From Mesorhizobium sp. (GTDB lineage Bacteria; Pseudomonadota; Alphaproteobacteria; Rhizobiales; Rhizobiaceae): a stretch of 64,000 nt of DNA. Of the stretch, positions 60,580 to 64,000 are shown piece after piece; positions within the stretch are counted from its first letter, which is position 1, and every line of letters begins with the position of its first letter. Location: assembly GCF_016793485.1 (NCBI RefSeq), contig NZ_JAEULZ010000046.1, forward strand, positions 62,001-126,000. Direction: 5' to 3'. The notes under the pieces were generated by a model. That model did no database searches, was not told the DNA's origin, and saw only the letters and a program-made list of their open reading frames with translations. The position numbers and the translations under genes are program-made.

Positions 60580-61530
60580 TTGATCTACATGATATTGAAG
60601 CGACTATTCAACTTCGGTCGAAAAACCCATAACCGCGTCGTCAGCACTGTCAGCTCTTCCGGCGCTACAATCCTCAAGCAACTGTCTCCGCAGTCTGAAG
60701 CCGCCTTGCCTTCCGAATGCGTAACGTTCGGCGTTACGCTCGCAAGTTCGCGGACCGTTCAGGATTGGGCGCTCACCTGCAACCTGCTGAAATCAACTTT
60801 GAAGTCCGTGCTCAGGCAGTCGGACCCGAGGCTGCGCGTCATCATATGCGGCCACGAAATGCCAGATCTTGCTGAACTCCGCGACGAACGAGTCGAGTTT
60901 ATGTCGCTGCAAGGCCCGCCTCCCTACCAGCCGACAAAGTTCCGCACCGACAAGTTCAGGAAGCGGCTCAATGTAGGCAAGCGATTGCACCAACTCGGCG
61001 GAGGCTATTATATGCAGCTTGATGCCGATGACATCGTCCATCGCGACCTGGTCGACTATGTACTCCGGGAACGGCATCCGAATGGCCATCTAATTCCTAA
61101 AGGTTATGCATGCGACTGGACGGCCGGCTTGGTGGCGCCAGTTCCAGGTGTATGGCGCCTAAGTCTGGAGCGGGTATGCGGGAGCACTTCGGTGCTCTGG
61201 TTCAATCGACCCGACCTGCCTTCCTCTAAGACGACGAGCGAGCAGTTGCTTTTCAACATGTGTTCTCAGCACAACAGCATCCCAATCGCCTTCGAGGAAG
61301 AACTGCGTTATCTGGAAATCATGGATCTACCTGCTGTCATATATACGATGAACCACTCCCAGAACCTTTCCTTCAGTCTTCAGAGAAGCGGCAGCAGGAA
61401 AGGAAACATCGTCAATTTGATCCGAGAGCAAGCAATACGTGACGAAACAACATTGAAGAGCATCGACGAGAATTTCGGCACCTCGTTTGCCGAACGCAAA
61501 CAAATCTACGAAGCAGCGCTACGTGCTTAG
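60580..61530 (+). CDS. Glycosyltransferase (GT-A type) of unknown specificity
   Basis: A 316-residue protein. After a basic tail it has FGVTLASSRTVQDWALTCNLLKSTLKSVLRQSDPRLRVIICGHEMP, LHQLGGGYYMQLDADDIVHRDLVDYV with a DADD metal motif, and ALRYLEIMDLP-like later strands, all fitting a GT-A fold. The donor and acceptor are unknown. GGAG lies five bases before a TTG at 60580; an ATG at 60589 is an alternative start. Base composition is more AT-rich than the dpp genes. It converges with the large gene at 61527, the two stops overlapping. Confidence 0.75.
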   Translation: MIYMILKRLFNFGRKTHNRVVSTVSSSGATILKQLSPQSEAALPSECVTFGVTLASSRTVQDWALTCNLLKSTLKSVLRQSDPRLRVIICGHEMPDLAELRDERVEFMSLQGPPPYQPTKFRTDKFRKRLNVGKRLHQLGGGYYMQLDADDIVHRDLVDYVLRERHPNGHLIPKGYACDWTAGLVAPVPGVWRLSLERVCGSTSVLWFNRPDLPSSKTTSEQLLFNMCSQHNSIPIAFEEELRYLEIMDLPAVIYTMNHSQNLSFSLQRSGSRKGNIVNLIREQAIRDETTLKSIDENFGTSFAERKQIYEAALRA

Positions 61531-63746
61531 CTTCGACGAAGAATCCAGAACGGAGCTATCCCATCAGTCGGTTTGAATAGCAACTCTGGTTCTTCGTTCT
61601 CAGGTAAGCCGGGTGGACTGTAGCCGTACTTCTCGGCTAGATCGGCCAGGACAGGATGAAGTCGCTTGTGATCGAGTTTTTCATCCCCTCCTTCTTCGTT
61701 CCACAGGCGCACTGTCCATTTTAGGGCCGAGGAGAGACAACGGTCATCGTTAGTCCTGAAATTCCAGAGGTCGTCCCCGATTGCGGACAGCATTCTGGCC
61801 ATCGTGGTCCACGCCTGCATGGTGAAAAGCATGTAGTGTTTTGGAGCGGCGCGCCTCATTTCCGCAGGCAGCGAGCCATCCGTTGCGAATTGCTGGTAGA
61901 TGCGTGAGCGTGCATACAGACCTGCTGTAGCGAGGGCGCTTGGATCGCGCAGGAAATAGCCGATCGCAAAGCGCTGCAGATCGAAATAAACTCCATGATT
62001 GTTGTGGGCTCGAAAAATGGCCTGCGCGCCCGAATGGCTTTCCAGCCAATCAGAATAGGCCGAAAACCAGGCCTTCAATTCATCGGACTCACATTTGGAT
62101 AAACTTCCGGACTCGATGACAAGGGCGACTGCATCAAGGAAATAGTAGATGTCCTTGAACTCTATGATGCCGAAAGTCTTGTTCCGCGATTTGCCATTAA
62201 CGGTCTGTGCGAAGGTCAGATGAGGGTTCATTCGGGTTTCCGGCCGCAGGAACCAGCACCGCAGCAGTTCCGCCGCCTTTTCCGCGTATTTCGCTTCGCC
62301 GGTAACACTCCAACCCAGCGCTAGAGCAGTGGTGTCGTCAAAAAGACGTTGGAGATTGCTGCGATCGTATTGTTCGCTTCCTGGCTCGAACAGCGCCGAG
62401 CCCGGCACCCTGTCACCGTCCTTGTGAACGAACGACTTGTCGTCGGTGTCGGTTGGCCACCAGTAGGGTGCTGGACTGAAATAGTCGTGCTTGTCACCCG
62501 ATGGCCCTAAGCCAGTTTTGTCCATAACGGAATATGGACCACGCTGGACAGCATCATCTGCATGGTTGCGGATTGCTGAGGCCAATGGGTAGTTGCTGAC
62601 GGCCACGCGAAGCGCTTCGCGGTCGTAAAACAGAAGCGCGTTGCCCCGCTGGGACAACATTCTCTCGACCCAAGCCGAGTCAGCTTTTTCAATCGCGCGA
62701 AGGATAGCTTCGTCCCGACCCACTGCACGTCTAGCGCTACTCCCTTTGCCAACCTCAAATTCCGGTCGGCCGGAGTCTAGCCGGGCCACCCAACCTGCTG
62801 TCTGATAGAGGCCGGCTTCGTCGGCGAGAGACGGTTTGGGGAAATCCGAGGGATCAACAGGAAACCTGTCCCATCGTCCCGGCACTCCCAACCGCCATAA
62901 AAGATCTACCTTAGGCCTGCGACCGTATGGAATTTCGGAGTTGAACTCTTCTTTGGCATCCGCCCTGAATATTACCTGAGGCTCTTCCTTGGCCTTCACC
63001 GAATATTCCGGCTGCAGCAGTACCGAATTGTCCTCAATTCTGGCCATGGGCACAATCACGTAAGGCAGATAGGGTCGCCGCATGATACGTCCGCGGATCC
63101 TCCGAAAAGCGTCAGGGGTCAGAAAACAGTTGCCATCCCATGGCATGATCCATTTGAAATCGGCGCCAAAATTCTTCAACGCGAAGTTGCGCGCGCCATT
63201 GTTGTTCATCAGGTAGTTCACTTTGTTTCGCCGGGCTGATATTTCCAGCTTTGCAATCGTCCTTTGCTCCAAAGTGAGAAGCTTGCTACTGGAAAGAATT
63301 CCGTCCTCCGGAAGTCGGCCGAAATCGTATTGAACCTTACCATATTCGCTAAGATCAAAGGGTATCTCTTTATACTCCTGTCCGTAGCGTTCTAGAAGTT
63401 CTATTATCCTCCTTCGTTCATTGTTATCCATGATCCTGTTTACGACCCAGACCTTCTTGCAGTCTGGAAAGTGGGCTTCGTTTTTCAGTATAAACTCGAC
63501 GTTACGGCGAGACTGTCCGGTCTCGTGGCGTGGTTCGAGGTCATTGCCGATGATCCTGACCAACAAGAACCTGTCGGGCCATGCCGACATGGATCGGAAT
63601 CTATACGTCAAGAAAGCGTGGATCATCATGGCGCGACGGCGCAATGTGAGACGAAGTGAGCGGCGCGAGGGATCGATGTACTTCTGCTCGAACCGCTTCA
63701 ATTCGGCAGAGAGTTTTTCCCGAAAGCTACGCTTCTTTGACGACAT
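61527..63746 (-). CDS. Large fusion: glycosyltransferase-like N-half plus alginate-lyase-like C-half
   Basis: A 739-residue protein. Residues about 58-345 look like a GT-A-type domain (FLLVRIIGNDLEPRH, CKKVWVVNRIMDNNERRRI, NNNGARNFALKNFGADFKWIMPWDGNCFLTPDAF with a possible WDGN donor motif). Residues about 370-735 match the alginate-lyase (AlgL-type) fold: DYFSPAPYWWPTDTD, MNPHLTFAQTVNG, FRAHNNHGVYFDLQRFA (Asn-Asn-His near 582-584) and LPAEMRRAAPKHYMLFTM. The basic N-terminal 50 residues have no clear signal peptide. The ATG at 63746 follows AGGAACGAAC and is preferred to 63800. It may make and trim a uronic-acid glycan; the pairing is inferred from sequence alone. Confidence 0.8.
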   Translation of the reverse strand: MSSKKRSFREKLSAELKRFEQKYIDPSRRSLRLTLRRRAMMIHAFLTYRFRSMSAWPDRFLLVRIIGNDLEPRHETGQSRRNVEFILKNEAHFPDCKKVWVVNRIMDNNERRRIIELLERYGQEYKEIPFDLSEYGKVQYDFGRLPEDGILSSSKLLTLEQRTIAKLEISARRNKVNYLMNNNGARNFALKNFGADFKWIMPWDGNCFLTPDAFRRIRGRIMRRPYLPYVIVPMARIEDNSVLLQPEYSVKAKEEPQVIFRADAKEEFNSEIPYGRRPKVDLLWRLGVPGRWDRFPVDPSDFPKPSLADEAGLYQTAGWVARLDSGRPEFEVGKGSSARRAVGRDEAILRAIEKADSAWVERMLSQRGNALLFYDREALRVAVSNYPLASAIRNHADDAVQRGPYSVMDKTGLGPSGDKHDYFSPAPYWWPTDTDDKSFVHKDGDRVPGSALFEPGSEQYDRSNLQRLFDDTTALALGWSVTGEAKYAEKAAELLRCWFLRPETRMNPHLTFAQTVNGKSRNKTFGIIEFKDIYYFLDAVALVIESGSLSKCESDELKAWFSAYSDWLESHSGAQAIFRAHNNHGVYFDLQRFAIGYFLRDPSALATAGLYARSRIYQQFATDGSLPAEMRRAAPKHYMLFTMQAWTTMARMLSAIGDDLWNFRTNDDRCLSSALKWTVRLWNEEGGDEKLDHKRLHPVLADLAEKYGYSPPGLPENEEPELLFKPTDGIAPFWILRRS

Positions 63747-63975
63747 GTTCGTTCCTGCGGCAATCCGGCGGCCACCGGGTCCGAGGAATCCAAACTGCAC
63801 AGCCGCGATTGATTTACAATGCCCGCGACGTGCAAACTCGTTAACAAGGCCAGTAGCGATGCCGTGGCGTGGGTCGACACGCCCGATTGGATTGTTGGCA
63901 TGTCTGAACCGAGATTTTTCAAGTTGGGCTGATGGACCTTCAGTCTACGATATTGATCTTGTGGTCTCCGGGAAC

Positions 63976-63998
63976 AGGCCGGCCCAAGCCGGCTTTTT
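63976..63998 (+). terminator. Intrinsic terminator at the right edge
   Basis: AGGCCGGC and GCCGGCTT form a stem around CCAA, followed by TTTTT on the plus strand. No plus-strand gene ends just upstream, so it may end a small RNA or a short unseen gene in 63747-63975, where I see no convincing protein-coding frame. Confidence 0.5.
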
Positions 63999-64000
63999 CA

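Noticed and set aside
1-64000. CRISPR arrays, tRNA or rRNA genes, insertion sequences
   Set aside because: No regularly spaced repeats, cloverleaf-like sequences, rRNA cores, transposase motifs or terminal inverted repeats were recognised by eye. A covariance-model scan would be needed to exclude small RNAs.

Overview
The window looks like a chromosomal or chromid segment of a high-GC alphaproteobacterium, most likely Rhizobiales near Mesorhizobium/Phyllobacteriaceae. This is inferred from the many solute-binding-protein-dependent importers, the LacI/GntR/MocR-controlled catabolic operons, the dense CaiB/MaoC/SDR gene content and a DppA very like the enterobacterial protein. No rRNA, tRNA, CRISPR array, transposase or integrase was seen.

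Region 1 (1-31.7 kb) is a large accessory catabolic cluster of at least seven transcription units. It holds three enolase-superfamily (mandelate racemase/muconate lactonizing) proteins, five short-chain dehydrogenases, an SMP-30 lactonase, a COG3618-type amidohydrolase, a TtuC-like decarboxylating dehydrogenase, two VOC proteins, an EthD-like protein, a muconolactone-isomerase-like protein, two MaoC hydratases, two CaiB/BaiF CoA-transferases (one cut by the window edge), an acyl-CoA ligase, a frameshifted acyl-CoA dehydrogenase and mmsB. It also encodes an E1 alpha/beta 2-oxoacid dehydrogenase pair and, on the other strand, a free 78-residue lipoyl domain. Two complete sugar-type (CUT2) importers and one orphan CUT1 ATPase provide uptake. 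A LacI-family regulator sits in the middle (23.6 kb), and related CG-centred operator-like sites lie in front of most of these units. I infer one co-regulated pathway that takes up a sugar-like or sugar-acid-like compound, opens or dehydrates it, and routes the carbon skeleton into CoA thioesters. The substrate is unknown.

Region 2 (31.7-39 kb) holds an AhpD-like protein, an HdeD/LapA/patatin envelope group, a flippase-like membrane protein, a CaiB/BaiF protein with a Tat-type signal sequence and an apparently swapped half order, and an OprB-type porin. Region 3 (39-48.3 kb) is a minus-strand unit: MocR-type regulator, MttB-family methyltransferase, CUT2 binding protein, two permeases, ATPase, and a GntR regulator with two winged-helix domains. 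Region 4 (48.5-58.8 kb) is more core-like: pgi, an HAD phosphatase, a small YqfO-like protein, fadD and dppABCDF. Region 5 (58.8-64 kb) is a surface-polysaccharide segment with three glycosyltransferases and a large protein joining a glycosyltransferase-like half to an alginate-lyase-like half. Its base composition looks more AT-rich from about 60.5 kb.

A recurring layout is that every complete importer operon carries a strong hairpin just after its solute-binding-protein gene, probably to give more binding protein than membrane components. All family assignments come from reading motifs in the translations; no database search was run.
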